Positions 24,116-36,977 of a stretch of 64,000 bases of DNA are shown piece after piece. This DNA comes from Palaemon carinicauda (taxonomy: Eukaryota > Arthropoda > Malacostraca > Decapoda > Palaemonidae), in assembly GCF_036898095.1 (NCBI RefSeq), contig NC_090768.1, positions 46,405,451 through 46,469,450 on the forward strand, written 5' to 3'. Position 1 is the stretch's first letter, and every line of letters begins with the position of its first letter. A program made the translations under genes and the position numbers. The notes under the pieces were generated by a model. The model was not told the origin of the DNA, searched no databases, and was given only the letters and a program-made list of their open reading frames with translations.

Positions 24116-24755
24116 TCCGAGATATTTAGGACGTCCTCTTCTGATAACTTGATGAGTCATTGCACATATCTCAAACTCTCTGGCTTTAATATCCGAGTAA
24201 GCCTTTCTCGGGGTGGAACACCTTTTATCAACCTTTCTCCTCTGTTTATTATGTTTTTATTGTTTTATATCTTAAGTTGCACTTTGAGTATATTGTAATG
24301 AGTAGTCAATCCTGGAAGTAGCACAGGAAATCACAAGTTTATTTACAGAATATTTATCCAGATACTTTTATATAAAGTAATTTCGAAGGTGATATCCTGC
24401 GATTTTTACTACATTTGTATCTTAGCACTGCAGAGACAAACTACAGTCAGGTGATACAGGTACCTATGTCACTAATTCTACAAGATATCTGGACCAGGTT
24501 GTTATTGATATTTATTTGGATGTCACCAATGTTTCCTAAATTGTTTTTCTTTTCTACCACCATAAACTAAGTTTTATTTTAATAAATAATCCTAATAAGA
24601 ATGTAGTTTAAATTCTCAGCTGTATCACCAATGTCATTTAAGGAGAAGTAAAACTTTGTATCACCTTCTAATAGCTTGAACTTCACTCTATGTCTCTGCA
24701 ATAATTTCGATAGACCAATAGTCTGGATACAAAATAAGATTGGCCCTAGTACACT

Positions 24756-24870
24756 TTTATTATTATCATTATTATTAAATGCTAAGCTAAAAATCTAGTC
24801 GGAAAAGCAGGATGCTATAAGCCTAGGGGCCCCAACAGAGAAAATAGCCCAGTGAGGAAAGGAAACAAGG
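24756..24870 (-). mobile_element. Truncated LINE/SINE 3' tail
   Basis: ATT-type repeat at 24756-24780 followed by 'GCTAAGCTAAAAATCTAG', 'AGCAGGATGCTATAAGCC' and 'AGCCCAGTGAGGAAAGGAAA', i.e. about the last 100 bp of the shared tail. Confidence 0.85.
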
Positions 24871-26146
24871 AAAACAAGGATACTCTGGGATATTCCTCTG
24901 CTTAGTGCTTCATGACGAGAATTTTCAATTCTTACGCAGAGGCTCCAAGTTCTGAACTTAGATTATTATTGTTATTGCTGTCGTTGTTGTTGTTGTTACT
25001 TGCTTAGCTACAACCCTAGTTGGAAAAGCAGGATGTTATAAGCCCGGGGCCATCAACAGGGAAAAATAGCCCAGTGAGGTAAGGAAACAAGGAAAAATAA
25101 AATAATTTAAGAACAGTAACAACATGGAAATAAATATTTCTTATATAAACTATAACAACTCTAACAAAACAAGAGGAAGAGAAATAAGATAGAATAGTGT
25201 GCCCATGTGTACCCTCCCTCAAGCAAGAGAACTCTAACCCAAGACAGTGGATGACCATGGTACATAGACAATATATGTCACTACCCAAGACTAGAGAACA
25301 ACGGTTTGATTTTCTAAAAGAGTGGCTTACCATAGCTAAAGCGCCTCTTCTACCCTTACCAAGAGGAAAGTAACCACTGAACAATTACAATCCAGTTACA
25401 GCTAACCCCTTGGGAGAAGAAGAATTGTTTGGTAATCTCATTGTTTCCAGGTGTATGAGGACAGAGGAGAACATGTAAAGAATAAGCCAGACTATTCAGT
25501 GTACACTGTAAAAAGTTCAAGGTACAGAAAGGGTATAACGAGTGAGCTGGGGTTTATATACATGTAAAACACCCTAAGGCTCAAAAATACCCTTCCACAC
25601 CAGGAGACAGGGTATTTTTTGTGAATAATATACCCTCTATTGTACTTTGCCTTAAAATGGGCTTGGTAAGTTTGTGTGATCATGTCATGAAATGAACTTT
25701 TACTCTGTATTAAATCACCATATTGTTACACTGATAGTGTAATGCACCAAAAAAGTTACTAACAACATATTGGTTTTGAGTTATGGATAGTTTTGAAGCA
25801 AGTTCCTACAAAATGCGGGACTTGGCAATTTGTATTGTTGCCGTCTCGAGATTCTTCAAGAGCCAGGGAATTTGGCGGGAAATTTCAGTGGCGTCTGGAC
25901 TCTGCGTCTGCTCAGCAGTGAAGATAAATTGCTCCAATTACCGTCATCGGGATTATAATATCTACACTACATTTCATCTGTTAACCAAGGTAAGAACACT
26001 AACTGTCCATCTATGCAAGCATAAACAGTGGTTACGAATAAAAATTGTCAGACATCATCATTAGTTTTGCATTCAGGCTGTGAGTCTGAAAAATCATTAT
26101 TACTAACACCGGGGAAAATAAGTAAGATATTATCATTAGTACTTAA

Positions 26147-26150
<4 letters not shown>

Positions 26151-26213
<63 letters not shown>
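26151..26213 (+). repeat. (GA)n microsatellite
   Basis: About 63 bp of GA dinucleotide inside the TA-duplicating element. Confidence 0.97.
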
Positions 26214-26215
<2 letters not shown>

Positions 26216-26383
26216 TCAAGCTGTCTGGGAGGAAAAAAAACCATAAACAACGTATTCAGCTAAACGTTAATAACATTACGATTACGCGTAGTCTGTAAGC
26301 AAACACTGACGCCAATGATTTCTTAATCAGTTTGAGTTGAGGTAGTTAGGTATTTATGCATGATATTTTTTTTTTCCTTTCTT

Positions 26384-26384
<1 letters not shown>

Positions 26385-26482
<98 letters not shown>

Positions 26483-26490
26483 TATGTGTG

Positions 26491-26545
<55 letters not shown>

Positions 26546-26548
26546 AAT

Positions 26549-26622
<74 letters not shown>
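26385..26622 (+). repeat. (TA)n microsatellite with TG/CA interruptions
   Basis: About 238 bp of TA repeats with interruptions near 26463, 26485, 26500 and 26535-26560. Open frames of Tyr-Ile repeats through it are artefacts. Confidence 0.97.
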
Positions 26623-26625
<3 letters not shown>

Positions 26626-27101
26626 GGCACACACACACTAACAAATATTTTCTTTTCACAGATTTCTGCGTACGGTTTGCTTTGCAGCTTCTGCCATCAC
26701 TCTTTATATTATATATATACTTTTGATTTTCAAGTGTAATGGAAATAATAAATTGATAAACCAAACTTTTAAAATCATTGACCTTATTACTTTATTTACT
26801 TATAAGCTATTACTACACCTATATAATGGTGGAATAGATATTAATTATAAAATCTTAATTAATATACACGGGTATTTATGTCGTATAGAATACCCTGTAA
26901 AAGGGTATTCTTTACCTACGATACACCCCTAAGTAAGGGTATCTCAAGTATATGTTATACCCTTGTTATGGGTATATTGTAAAGGGTATATTATAGTTCT
27001 TATATACCCCGATAGGGTATGCTATTTTAACCACTAGAAATACCCTTTTTCTACCCCTTTTATACCCTTAATTTTTTAGAGTGTATGTGTAGGCAAAAGG
27101 G

Positions 27102-28525
27102 TACCTGACACTTGCACGCATTCGTGGCACGCACCGGCACGCATTGATGCGCGAACTCGTGTGAACCAGTCGTGAAAATGTCGTGAACAGTGCTGGAACT
27201 CGCGTGCCAGTGCGTGCCATGCGTGCACAGAACTTTGAAATGTTTAAAGTTTGTGGCACGCATTGGCATGCACAAAATAGTCGTGAAATAGTCGTGAACG
27301 ATGCGCGAACTGGAGTGAACTGGAGTGAACAGTGCGGGAACTGGCGTGAACTGGAGTGAACGATGCGGGAAGTGGCGTGAACTTTATAATGAAGAGAAAC
27401 ACAAAGGAAACGAAAAAATTAATGAAAAGGAAAGAAAAATAAACCTAATAAATTTTTATATTTGCTGTTTTAACGTGAAAAAAAAAGGATATCTTATTTC
27501 AAACTATTTCTATAACTTTATAATGAAGAGAAACAAAAAGGAAACGAAAAAATTAATGAAAAGGAAAGAAAAATAAACCTAATGAATTCTTATATTTGCT
27601 GTTTTAATGTGAAAAAAAATGATATCTTATTTCAAACTATTTCTATAACTTTATAATGAAGCGACAAAAAGGAAACGAAAAAATTAATGAAAAGGAAAGA
27701 AAAATATAAACCTAATAATTGTTTATATTTGCTGTTTGAATGTAAAAATAAAATGATGTCTTGTTTCATGCACACACTTATTTTCCTCTATTACCAATCA
27801 AGAGCCAAAACTTTTGTTTTAAGTAAAAATGAACTGAAAAATAAACCCAAGAAATTTTTAAGTTTGCTGTTTGAATGTAAAAATAAAATTATGTTTTATT
27901 TCATCAACATACTTATTCTTCTTTATTACCTTAAAATGAAGAGCAAAACAAATTTTTTTCTGTTTGCTGTTTTAATGTAAAAATAAAATGATTTCTTATT
28001 TCAACACACTTTTTTCTCTATTACCTTAAAATCAACAGACTAAAAACTTTTCATGTTTGCTGCTTTTAATGTTAAAATAAAATGCTTTCTTAATACCTGT
28101 ACATATTTTATGTTTGCTATTTATATGTAAATCAAATGCTTTCTTATTGAAACAAAAATAAAGGGCAACAAAAAATACAAACGAAAAAGATACGTTTCTT
28201 CTTTTCAATGCAATGGTGTCTCTGACAGAAAGCATTGTTGTCTCTTCCGAAGCCAATCCAAGAATGTCCTCGGGTTGGAGAAGCCCGTTTTTAAATGGAG
28301 TGGCCAATTCGTGAACTGGCGTGAACGATGCGTGAACAATGCGGAATGATGCGCGAACTCGCGTGAACGTGTCGTGAACTTCTCGTGAACTAGGCGTGCC
28401 AATTCGTGCCATGGCTTGAACGTCGCGTGAACTTGTCGTGAACGATGCGCGAACTGGAGTGAACTGGTCGTGAACAGTGCGGGAAAAACCCCAGTGTGTG
28501 GCAAAAATGGCGCAAGTGTCAGGTA
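27102..28525. mobile_element. Non-autonomous DNA transposon with ~10-bp target duplication
   Basis: The termini TACCTGACACTTGC and its reverse complement GCAAGTGTCAGGTA are 14-bp inverted repeats. They are flanked by GGCAAAAGGG (27092-27101) and GGCTAAAGGG (28526-28535), 9 of 10 identical. The intact SINE copies have this sequence once, which supports a duplication. A 9-10-bp duplication would fit Mutator-like elements, but the short TIR is not diagnostic. The interior has 'CGTGAAC'-rich subterminal zones at both ends in direct orientation, a tandem array in the middle, and no transposase. Confidence 0.75.
27379..28130 (+). repeat. ~130-bp tandem array degrading to ~90-bp units
   Basis: The landmark 'TTTGCTGTTTTAATGT' (variants) followed by 'AAATAAAATGATTTCTTATT' recurs about seven times (near 27460, 27595, 27728, 27859, 27962, 28049 and 28107). 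The first three units share 'AACTTTATAATGAAG' and 'AAGGAAACGAAAAAATTAAT'. Short lysine-rich frames here are not genes. Confidence 0.8.
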
Positions 28526-28739
28526 GGCTAAAGGGATAATTAACCGTATGGCTAGTCAACAGACCCAATAACTCTCTAGCAGTAGTATCTCAACGGGTGG
28601 CTGGTGCCCTGGCCAACATACTACCTAGGGTCTTCTAACGTAAAATATCTAAATTAAATAACCATAATCATGGCTATGGGAGGAATATTTAGAAGTTGAA
28701 AATACTTTACAGCTTTACTATAGATGGAAACCATAATAT

Positions 28740-29170
28740 ATAAAGAAAAGATGAAAAATTTATGGAAACGGACAGGATTCAACGCTACTTTTTAGAACAC
28801 GCACTAATGTTACTGTAAATCTGCAATGGAGGAAGAAATTTGAAAAAAGGTTGATATGGAAATATAACTTATGTGAAGAGGAAGAAGAAACTCTGATGCA
28901 CTTCTTATTACACGTCAAAAAAGCTAAATGCTTCAAGAAATGAGTGTATTTTATTAATGAAAACACACATAGAAATGAAAGATATAATAAAAAGCCTACT
29001 ACTATTTGAAAAAGAAAATAATGAAAGCATATTTAAATATAGAAATATCATTTAAAAATTGTGAAAAGCTAGAAAAGAAATATCAAACGAACTCTAAAAC
29101 AACATTGGAAAAGTTAAACCTAAATAGGAAAAATGGAATAGGGTCGCCGTTACAAGGAATATAACCCAAT
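28740..29170 (+). pseudogene. LINE ORF2 C-terminal relic (zinc-knuckle region)
   Basis: An open stretch around 28830-28945 reads 'KRLIWKYNLCEEEEETLMHF' and continues 'LLHVKKAKCFKK' before a stop. This resembles the C-x2-C...E-x2-H-x4-C region after the RT of CR1/Jockey-type LINEs, with some Cys lost. Further LINE-like Lys-rich frames with stops follow to about 29150. The family assignment is tentative. Confidence 0.45.
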
Positions 29171-30679
29171 ACAATACTAACATGTGGCCGTGTGTGGTGT
29201 GGAATCAGTGTACAGTATCTGTGTACTAGCGAATTGTACAAGGTTTTGCTACAGAACCATCACCTCTGTAATTACTATAAAAATTATTTAAGAAACAAGT
29301 ACACTTCTACATATGTAAACCTCCCATTCGGATTGGTATTGAATAGAAGACCAGTCATATCCTTAAAACACCATGGACCAATTACTTATTGCAAAACTGA
29401 ATGAATATTGTGAGTATAAACCCTTGTTTACAGTGAGACGTGCCTATATTTTGGGAATAACGATAGGAAAATCGTTTTTATCATCATCTTCCTTAAACGA
29501 AAATTAACCTTCCAATTAGATTGATGTGTCCTTACCCTTTTGGCCGTAATCCTGTATCCAAACCCATACCCTGTAGACAGTACAATAATACCAAATAATG
29601 TACTGTTTTTAGGAAAACTCCTGTTTTCTTCGAAAATGACATTTTTTTCATCTTTTTATTAAAATGGCATATATTTCATATATTTTTTTGGTTAATAGTC
29701 AGTTAGTGAGGTATACCTTAATATAACTGCCAATAATAGGACTACCCAGTTGGGAACTGGGTAAAATTATGGCGTCCTTGTATGTCAGCGGCCAGTTCCT
29801 CCCTTTTGTTTAAAAGTGGACATCAACTTATAACCTAACCTACAAGCCATGTCCTTACCTACTTACCTACCAGGGCGGCTAACACCCCTGCGACCCTCCC
29901 TTACACTGCCATAATCATATATGCATTTGGCCGCCATCTTACATACACCTCAAAATTATATTTATGGACGGGGAAACATTTCGAACAGAAAATATTTGTT
30001 TTCCTGTAGTAAATAACATGATTTAACTGAATTTGACCTTCATTTCAATCGCAAACAAACAGAACAACTCGCTTCGCTCGGTGAAAAATAAAAACCAATC
30101 TTCTTATGTACTGGGAAGCGGTAATGTTGAGCTGCGCATGCTAACATCAACATAAATTTAATAATGAACTGCATTCAATAACCAGGTATTAAACTTAAAG
30201 TAATAATAATGACTTCCTTTACAATTGGGATGTCGAAGGAAGCTCCATAATAGCACATGAAAGGAGTAGAATACGAACAAAGGCTTTACAGGGGGAAAAA
30301 AAGGCTTGGGAAGGGACTGATACGAGCTCTTGAAGAGATAAGGAAAGTGGGAGGGGAAATATTAACCAACCCTGTGGAAACTTTCCAAACGTATGGGTCC
30401 GTTATTGGTTAACGGAAACAGGACGGAGTCGACAAAGTAAACATGAATGAACTTGCATGGGGAACTTGTTAGAGCAAGTATTTATGTGAAAACTGGGTGT
30501 GATAAGGTAATAACAACAGATATGAAGGATAAGTAGTAAGTTAAGATAAAGAGAATAATAAATATTTAATGATGATAAATTGAAATGCTGTAAAAAGGGA
30601 GAAAATGGTTGAAAGGGGTATGGAAACAGAGAAATATACAAGTGGGTATTGCATCAATGAGTAAATAACTACGTTATCA
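29171..30679. other. No gene recognised
   Basis: Unique sequence. Short frames at 29192-29404 (+) and 30402-30641 (-) lack motifs. Confidence 0.4.
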
Positions 30680-31085
30680 GAGGGGTCAAGACTCGTAGTA
30701 TACTTGAACAACTAGAGTAAGAAATAATATGACCACGTGGGTAATGCATAAACATACGGTAGTAGAAGAATGGTTAGGATAAGTCGCAATGTGTCCATGA
30801 GGGTATTGCATAAAAGAATGGGTACATACAGTATTAGAAAGGTCAGATCAATCACTGTAGAATACTTGAATGACGTGGGTGAAAATAAGGAGGGTTATGA
30901 GAAAACTAGTGATCATTGTGTAGAACGTAATATGTACATGTGTGTATTACAAAAGAGGAAGGGTACATATGGTATAAGAAGGGTTAGGTCAAGTAGAATA
31001 CTTGAATGTCGCGGGTAAAAATACTTGAATGACATGGGGAAAAGTGGGAAAGGGTTATAAGGAAACAAGTACCGATAATCCTATT
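30680..31085 (+). repeat. Imperfect ~150-bp tandem repeats
   Basis: Words such as 'GTAGAATACTTGAATG(A/T)C(G/A)', 'GGGTATTGCATAAAAGAATG' / 'GTGTATTACAAAAGAGGAAG', 'GGGTACATA' and 'AGGGTTAT(G/A)A' recur in order two to three times. Diverged, non-coding. Confidence 0.55.
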
Positions 31086-31407
31086 GGTAAAAATAAAGGG
31101 GGTCGGGGTTTATGTGCATGAGGGGGAAGTTTGTGCGCAGAAGTTCTAAAACGGGTATGTTCATACGAATGAACAGGATTGAATACAACTAACCCGTAGA
31201 ATGTCAACAAATAAATAAAAAATATACGGTTAGTATAGTACAGTACAGTATATAGATAATTTTTGCAGTTTTTCATGGATTGATTATACATCCAAGAACA
31301 TAGTGTATAGAGAAGAAAAGGTTTGTTCTACCATTATATACCATTTTCCCAGTATGTTTTCCCCACCTAAAACCCCAGGTTCCCACTGTGGGTCCCCCAT
31401 TATATAT

Positions 31408-32309
<902 letters not shown>

Positions 32310-33510
32310 TGTTCCGACACTGATACAAACCTTCGCTATTTATAGTGTATTACTTTCGGCAACGCTGAAAACCAGCTAAGACAATTTTAGTGAAGGATAA
32401 TTACCCCATCCGCTAGTTAGCGGGAGGGGATTGGGGTAGACTAGCTACCCCGCTCACTCACACCTGTCCGTTGAGTAACCACTTTTGCTTTTGGCTCGGT
32501 AGAGTGCGGACGTGCCGTCTCTCCCGTTAAACAAACTGCCTTGACTTTATTACTTTTCCCTTTTCTTTTGTGTGTATCGGTGTGTGTTTGGTTATTGTCC
32601 CGCTATGCGGACATGTCCAGGGATTGAAGGCCGCTCCTGCGGCACTTTCATGTCGTCCGTGGAGACGGACCCACGCCCTTTATGCCCGGCTTGCCGGGGA
32701 ACTCAGTGTTCGCCGGACAACACTTGTTCCGAGTATAGGGAGTGGCCTGCCTCCCAGTGGGAGAGGTTTGTGCGTAAGAAGTCTAAACGCGAATCTTCGC
32801 TTTCGAGGTCTTCCTCGAAATCGAAGAAATCGCGGGCTTCTGCTTCCTCTACGCCAAAATCTCTGCCCGAAGCTAATCCTCGACCAGGCCCTTCCGGGGC
32901 ACGGTCGAGCAGTAGCACAGGGCTTGTGACTCCAGGTCAACACTGTGGGATAGACGAAGGGGGCGGCTCCCCTAGGGAGCGCCTGTTCATTTTCAGACCT
33001 TGTGTCTTTATGGCCATCGCTGGGCGTCGATGGTCCCCCCTACGAAGGAAATTATCCTCGAACTCCTCCAAAGGGGAGCAGAGAGAAGGTGGTCATCTCT
33101 TTCTTCTGTGGAGGTCGATCCTCCTCTTATGGGCGCAGGCGCTGTTGCCCGTCGGTCTGGCTGAGAGTCTGGTTCCGACACCGAGGAGTTGGCTAACCCA
33201 CCAGGGGCGTTGGCAGGGCTCTCTCCAAGGCAAGCTTCCCCATCGGGGGAACATATCTCTCGTTCGCGAAAGAAGATTGCCTCTGTGCATCGGCAATCTC
33301 CTTACGCTTTAGGCTCTCCTCCAGGGGCGGAAAGAGAACCTTGATATAAGCGTAGTTCTCCTTCGGGTGAACTCTCCTCTGCGAACTACCAGAATGGGTA
33401 GTTAACCCTCACTAAAATTTTAATGGCTTTTCCTTTCAGCTTCGCTAAAAGTAATAACCTCTAATGAATAGCTAAAGGTTTGTATCGTTAAGAAAAAATA
33501 CAAATTATCT
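32310..33510 (+). mobile_element. DIRS-type element D, internally deleted
   Basis: The left end (32310-32440: 'TGATACAAACCTTCGCTATT', 'TTACTTTCGGCAACGCTGAA', 'AATTTTAGTGAAGG') and right end (33395-33510, reverse complement: 'CGATACAAACCTTTAGCTAT', 'TTACTTTTAGCGAAGCTGAA', 'AATTTTAGTGAGGG') are diverged inverted repeats. Between them lies only a gag-like frame. RT, RNaseH and recombinase are absent, so this ~1.2-kb copy is a deletion derivative that kept both ends. Confidence 0.72.
32605..33312 (+). pseudogene. DIRS gag-like N-terminal fragment (element D)
   Basis: From the ATG at 32605 the product starts 'MRTCPGIEGRSCGTFMSS' and continues with D-P-R-P-L-C-x2-C-R-G-x2-C-x5-C, then 'EWPASQWERFVRKKSKR' and a Ser/Lys-rich stretch. 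The same Cys-rich head starts the gag of elements A and B. One Cys of the last C-x2-C pair is Tyr here, and the usual His is Arg. After about residue 110 the frame loses likeness to gag and is probably shifted. The function by homology is a structural Gag protein; no copy in this window is shown to be expressed. Confidence 0.65.
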
Positions 33511-34110
33511 CCCAAATTGTCATATCAATAGAATTTAACAGGAAAATCAGCCATGAATGCTCTTATATTCGACAGAGAAGTTGGGTGTGATTAGTAGTCA
33601 TGAATTTTGCTTCTAAGACCCAACCGTTCGGATTCTACTTCAGCTTTGGTTTTGGTTTCGACCCACGACACAATCATAATATGATCTATCCAGACTAAGA
33701 ATCACCAGCTGTGTCCTACTAGGGGGGAAGGACTTTGTCCTAATACTGCCATGCCAGCCAGTACCTACCATGGGAGGGGCTTGAACCCAGGCACTCCAGG
33801 ATCAGCCGAAGTTGCAACCACCAAACGAACAGTGATTTCTGACTCTTTGAAACGGTAGTTTTTAATCCACTTTAGAAACTCGTGTGATTACCAGGTAGTA
33901 ATTTTCTTCCAATTATTGTCATCCTCTTTATCTGAAAATAACTATCAGTGATTAACTGTAGAATTACAGAAGGTATCTCCCCAACAAGTGGTCAATGTTA
34001 GTTCAATAATTGTTTATTAAAAGAAAACAAAAAATTCTCCATAGAAACATCTGCATGTGTTATGAGTATTCAACATTGAATAGCAGCAGGAAGGACTGCG
34101 TATGCATTTA
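33511..34110. other. No gene recognised
   Basis: A segment at about 33700-33840 ('GGCTTGAACCCAGGCACTCC') looks like dispersed repeat sequence, but no second copy is visible in this window. Confidence 0.35.
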
Positions 34111-34114
34111 TCAT

Positions 34115-34305
34115 TATCATCTCCCACGCTCATTGATGCGAAGGACCTCGGCTAGATGTCGCCAGTTGTCTCTATCTTGAGTTTTTAATTCAATACTTCT
34201 CCATTCATCATCTCCTACTTCGCGCTTCATAGTCCTCAGCCTTGTAGGCCTGGATCTTCCAACACTTTTAGTGCCTTGTGGAGCCCAGTTGAAAGTTTGT
34301 GCCTT
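34115..34305 (-). pseudogene. LINE endonuclease/RT protein, C-terminal relic
   Basis: Minus-strand translation gives 'WAPQGTKSVGRSRPTRLRTM', 'KREVGDDEWRSIELKTQDRD' and 'NWRHLAEVLRINERG', ending at a stop near 34115. The D-R-x-x-W-R-x-L ending is typical of RTE-like 'endonuclease-reverse transcriptase' proteins of arthropods. The copy is severely 5' truncated. Confidence 0.6.
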
Positions 34306-34309
34306 GAGC

Positions 34310-36975
34310 CCAGTTGGAATTCTTTGGTCTAATATAATTTCTGAATTAACTCTTATTATAGCGTTACATCGAAAGTTATGATTTTTTTTTAATCAAACAC
34401 AAAGAAGTTTAGCAACTGAATAATGAGATGATAAACAAGAAACAAATTGGTGTGGAAAAAACAAAATTCAAATTATATGTGCGTTTAGCATTGGCTACGT
34501 GGTTAGGCCTATTTCAGTAATCAAGGAAATATATTTTCCAGCTTGTTATTTAAAGAAAATTTGTCAGTTATTTTGACCAGATTTTCATACAACAGTATCT
34601 GCCCCTTTATAAAATGTGACATTCAAATGGATGGGTCCCAATTAGTCTAACTGCAAATTACAGTTGTAAAAAAAAAATAGTGTCCGTGTCCATCCATTTT
34701 CCTTTTGACAGTAATTTAAATATGTTCCTACATGAAAACAAACCCTCGTTCTTTAATAGGAGTATGCTTTAAGCTTGGCTGGAACTTGGCTGTCAGAATT
34801 TATAATGAGGTGTCGTTAGTTACTAGCGGGTGTAGGGGAAGCCCTGCCTTCGAGCCAGTGCAGTACACTTTGCTTTCAACTTCCAGGGAATACAGACCTA
34901 CTCCTGGCAACACCAACTGGCATGTTTAAATTTTTCTTTGGCCCTGTCCAGTTACAAACCCTTGTCATTTATTAAAACAACCAGATCAAGGAATTATTGT
35001 GGGTTTGTGTTACGTTCAACTACCATACATCACGTAGATTATGCAAATCTACTCGAGAAGATTACCAAACAATAGCACTGTTAAACAATAACAGCAAATT
35101 AAAAGGATAGCCAGCAAACATAAAATATAACTATATTTAAGATTTAAATATTCAACATAAACATTTACAGCATTACACAAGATCCACCAAATACGGCACA
35201 CCAAAACCAATGGGTAATATACATATGTTCTTTCGAAGAAGTAGGTCGAGTTGACTTCATAAACTTCTATGCAGCGAGGGACAGACAGACAAGTTGCTTG
35301 GTTACAAGTATAAAAGGTGAAGTGCAGGAAGGCCATATGGCATCTGATGATGATTGTTAAAAGTTTCAAACTTTGTCTTCTTCAAGATACTCTATCGTTG
35401 CGTGTAGTCACTATATTTGAGTCACACAGGGTGTAGCTGAAAAATGTTTGCAAGCACCAGTGGTGTGTTGTGTTGTCTCTGCCTGCATATATGCGGGACT
35501 AATACTCCCGAATGTTCGTGACACACTAGAAGTGCCCAGAACTAGTATACGTAACATGACGCCACGCGACGAACCCATTCTCTAATCATCTTTTATTGTA
35601 TAGCTAGCTGGCACCGAAGTAGAATCTAGAGCTCTTTAGAACACAGCAATATTTTTGCGTTACAGTTACATAAAAGGGATTTTGACGAAGGAAAAATCTA
35701 TTTCTGGGCTCAACCTGTGTCGCTCCGTGAAATGCTCCTTAAAGCACCATTTCTAAGGTATAAATACTGCTAATTATACCAGAGAAAAAAGTTGCATGGA
35801 ATGCCAGGAATATACCCAGCTCGCTCACCTTTATAGGGTGTCGGTATAATAACTGGGACGTGTGAAACCACTACCAGAGATCCCTTACCAATTAGTCTTC
35901 TCCTTCGTCAACATCCCCCTTTACTACGAGGTGGTGTTCTCTACAGCTACTCCCCCCCCCACCACTATTACTACCCATCCTTCTCCCTTCATTCCTTTTT
36001 ACTCAGTGTGTCGATTTAGCCTATTTAATTGAATTTCATTGTATTTTATTGTTTTGGTTTGTTTTTCACGTCTGCCATTATATTTTGTTTTTGTTTGCGT
36101 GCTTCGCTTCAGGTCTTCCTTTGTGTTTCGAAGGATAGTACCACCCCCTCCGATCACAGTGGTCACCTGATTTCGAGCCAGTCTCCCCCCCTTGGCGTCC
36201 TCTCCCCCTTTACGCCTTTCGCCACTCCCTACATAGGGGGCTAGGCTTGGGTCACGTGCTTTTAGAAAACGGGAAGTCACCCAAGTTGTGGGCTGGCTCT
36301 TTCGCTCTGTGTGTTGTCGCGGGTAGCGCTCTCTCCTGGTTTCGTCTTAACTTGGCCACCAGGACTGAGTATGCGCCTCGCCTCGCGCCTCCCCCCCCCT
36401 CCTCCCCTCTCTCTGGTTATCCATCCTTGTTTTAATCCTCCCGTTCCGGAGGGCCGGGATAATTTGTGAATCGTATCTACTAATGGTAGTTATGTTTCTT
36501 TGATCGGATTCAGACATCCTACTCTGTTCTGATACCTTACTTTATTCTATATTTGTTTACGTAATTTTATGGATGGTTGGTTCAAGAGAGAGAGGGACTG
36601 TGACGGAGCTTATAGTGTATGTTGAAGTTAATACATAGCATTTGCTTTTTGCGACGCATGTCTTCCGGCGCTACTGTACTTTAATTACGTAGCATTGGGT
36701 TTTTGCACCGGATTTACGCATGTCTTCTGGCGCCACATTGGTATCTAAAAAAATGAATTGTTTTATTTTTTATATTAACTCATGAAAAACTAAGCCCTTA
36801 TCAAAAGTTTAGTAATACAATAGTGTATATATAAATTTAACGTACATACTGTATAAGTCTGCTCTTGGTCCCGATGACTAACAGTCATCTGTTACTGACC
36901 TACCTTCATTGTTTTGTGTGATTCTTTTTCTTAGCCTGAGAATGAGTGTTAAAGCTCAATAAACAAACCTGCAAC
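34310..36975. other. No gene recognised; possible dispersed repeat at 35665-36020
   Basis: The stretch starting 'GACGAAGGAAAAATCTATTT' has the look of a repeat end but has no partner in this window. The minus-strand frame at 35049-35369 encodes about 106 hydrophobic residues with no motif and no splice context. C-rich and T-rich runs occur at 35940-36420. Confidence 0.35.
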
Positions 36976-36977
36976 AG

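Larger units (their letters stand above)
25504..27083. mobile_element. Non-autonomous DNA transposon with TA target duplication
   Basis: The ends CACTGTAAAAAGTTCAAGG (left) and, reverse-complemented, CACTCTAAAAAATTAAGGG (right) are inverted repeats, flanked by TA on both sides. The intact copies of the host SINE show a single TA at this place. TA duplication fits the Tc1/mariner group in the wide sense. No transposase is visible in the 1580-bp interior, which holds (GA)n and (TA)n tracts and clusters of short GGGTAT/ATACCC words near both ends (25535-25630, 26870-27070). Confidence 0.78.
24961..28625 (-). mobile_element. SINE-like element (copy 3), split by two DNA transposons
   Basis: The element is in three pieces: 24961-25503, 27084-27101 and 28526-28625. 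Joined, the landmarks follow the intact copies: tail, 'GACTATTCAGTGTATGTGTA', 'GGCAAAAGGG', 'ACCCAATAACTCTCTAGC', 'GGTGGCTGGTGCCCTGGCC'. The gaps are a TA-duplicating element (25504-27083) and an element with ~10-bp duplication (27102-28525). Confidence 0.88.

Noticed and set aside
26346..26764. Open frames of Tyr-Ile repeats (also at 20.1-20.4, 21.2-21.5, 31.3-31.8, 52.6-53.3 and 61.9-62.3 kb)
   Set aside because: They are translations of (TA)n microsatellites.
27068..27275. Minus-strand Ala/Arg/His-rich frames over 27.06-27.28 and 28.03-28.57 kb
   Set aside because: They come from the CGTGAAC-rich subterminal repeats of the 27102-28525 element.
35049..35369. Minus-strand 106-residue hydrophobic frame
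   Set aside because: AT-rich composition produces Leu/Ile/Tyr-rich frames by chance; no start context, homology or splice sites.
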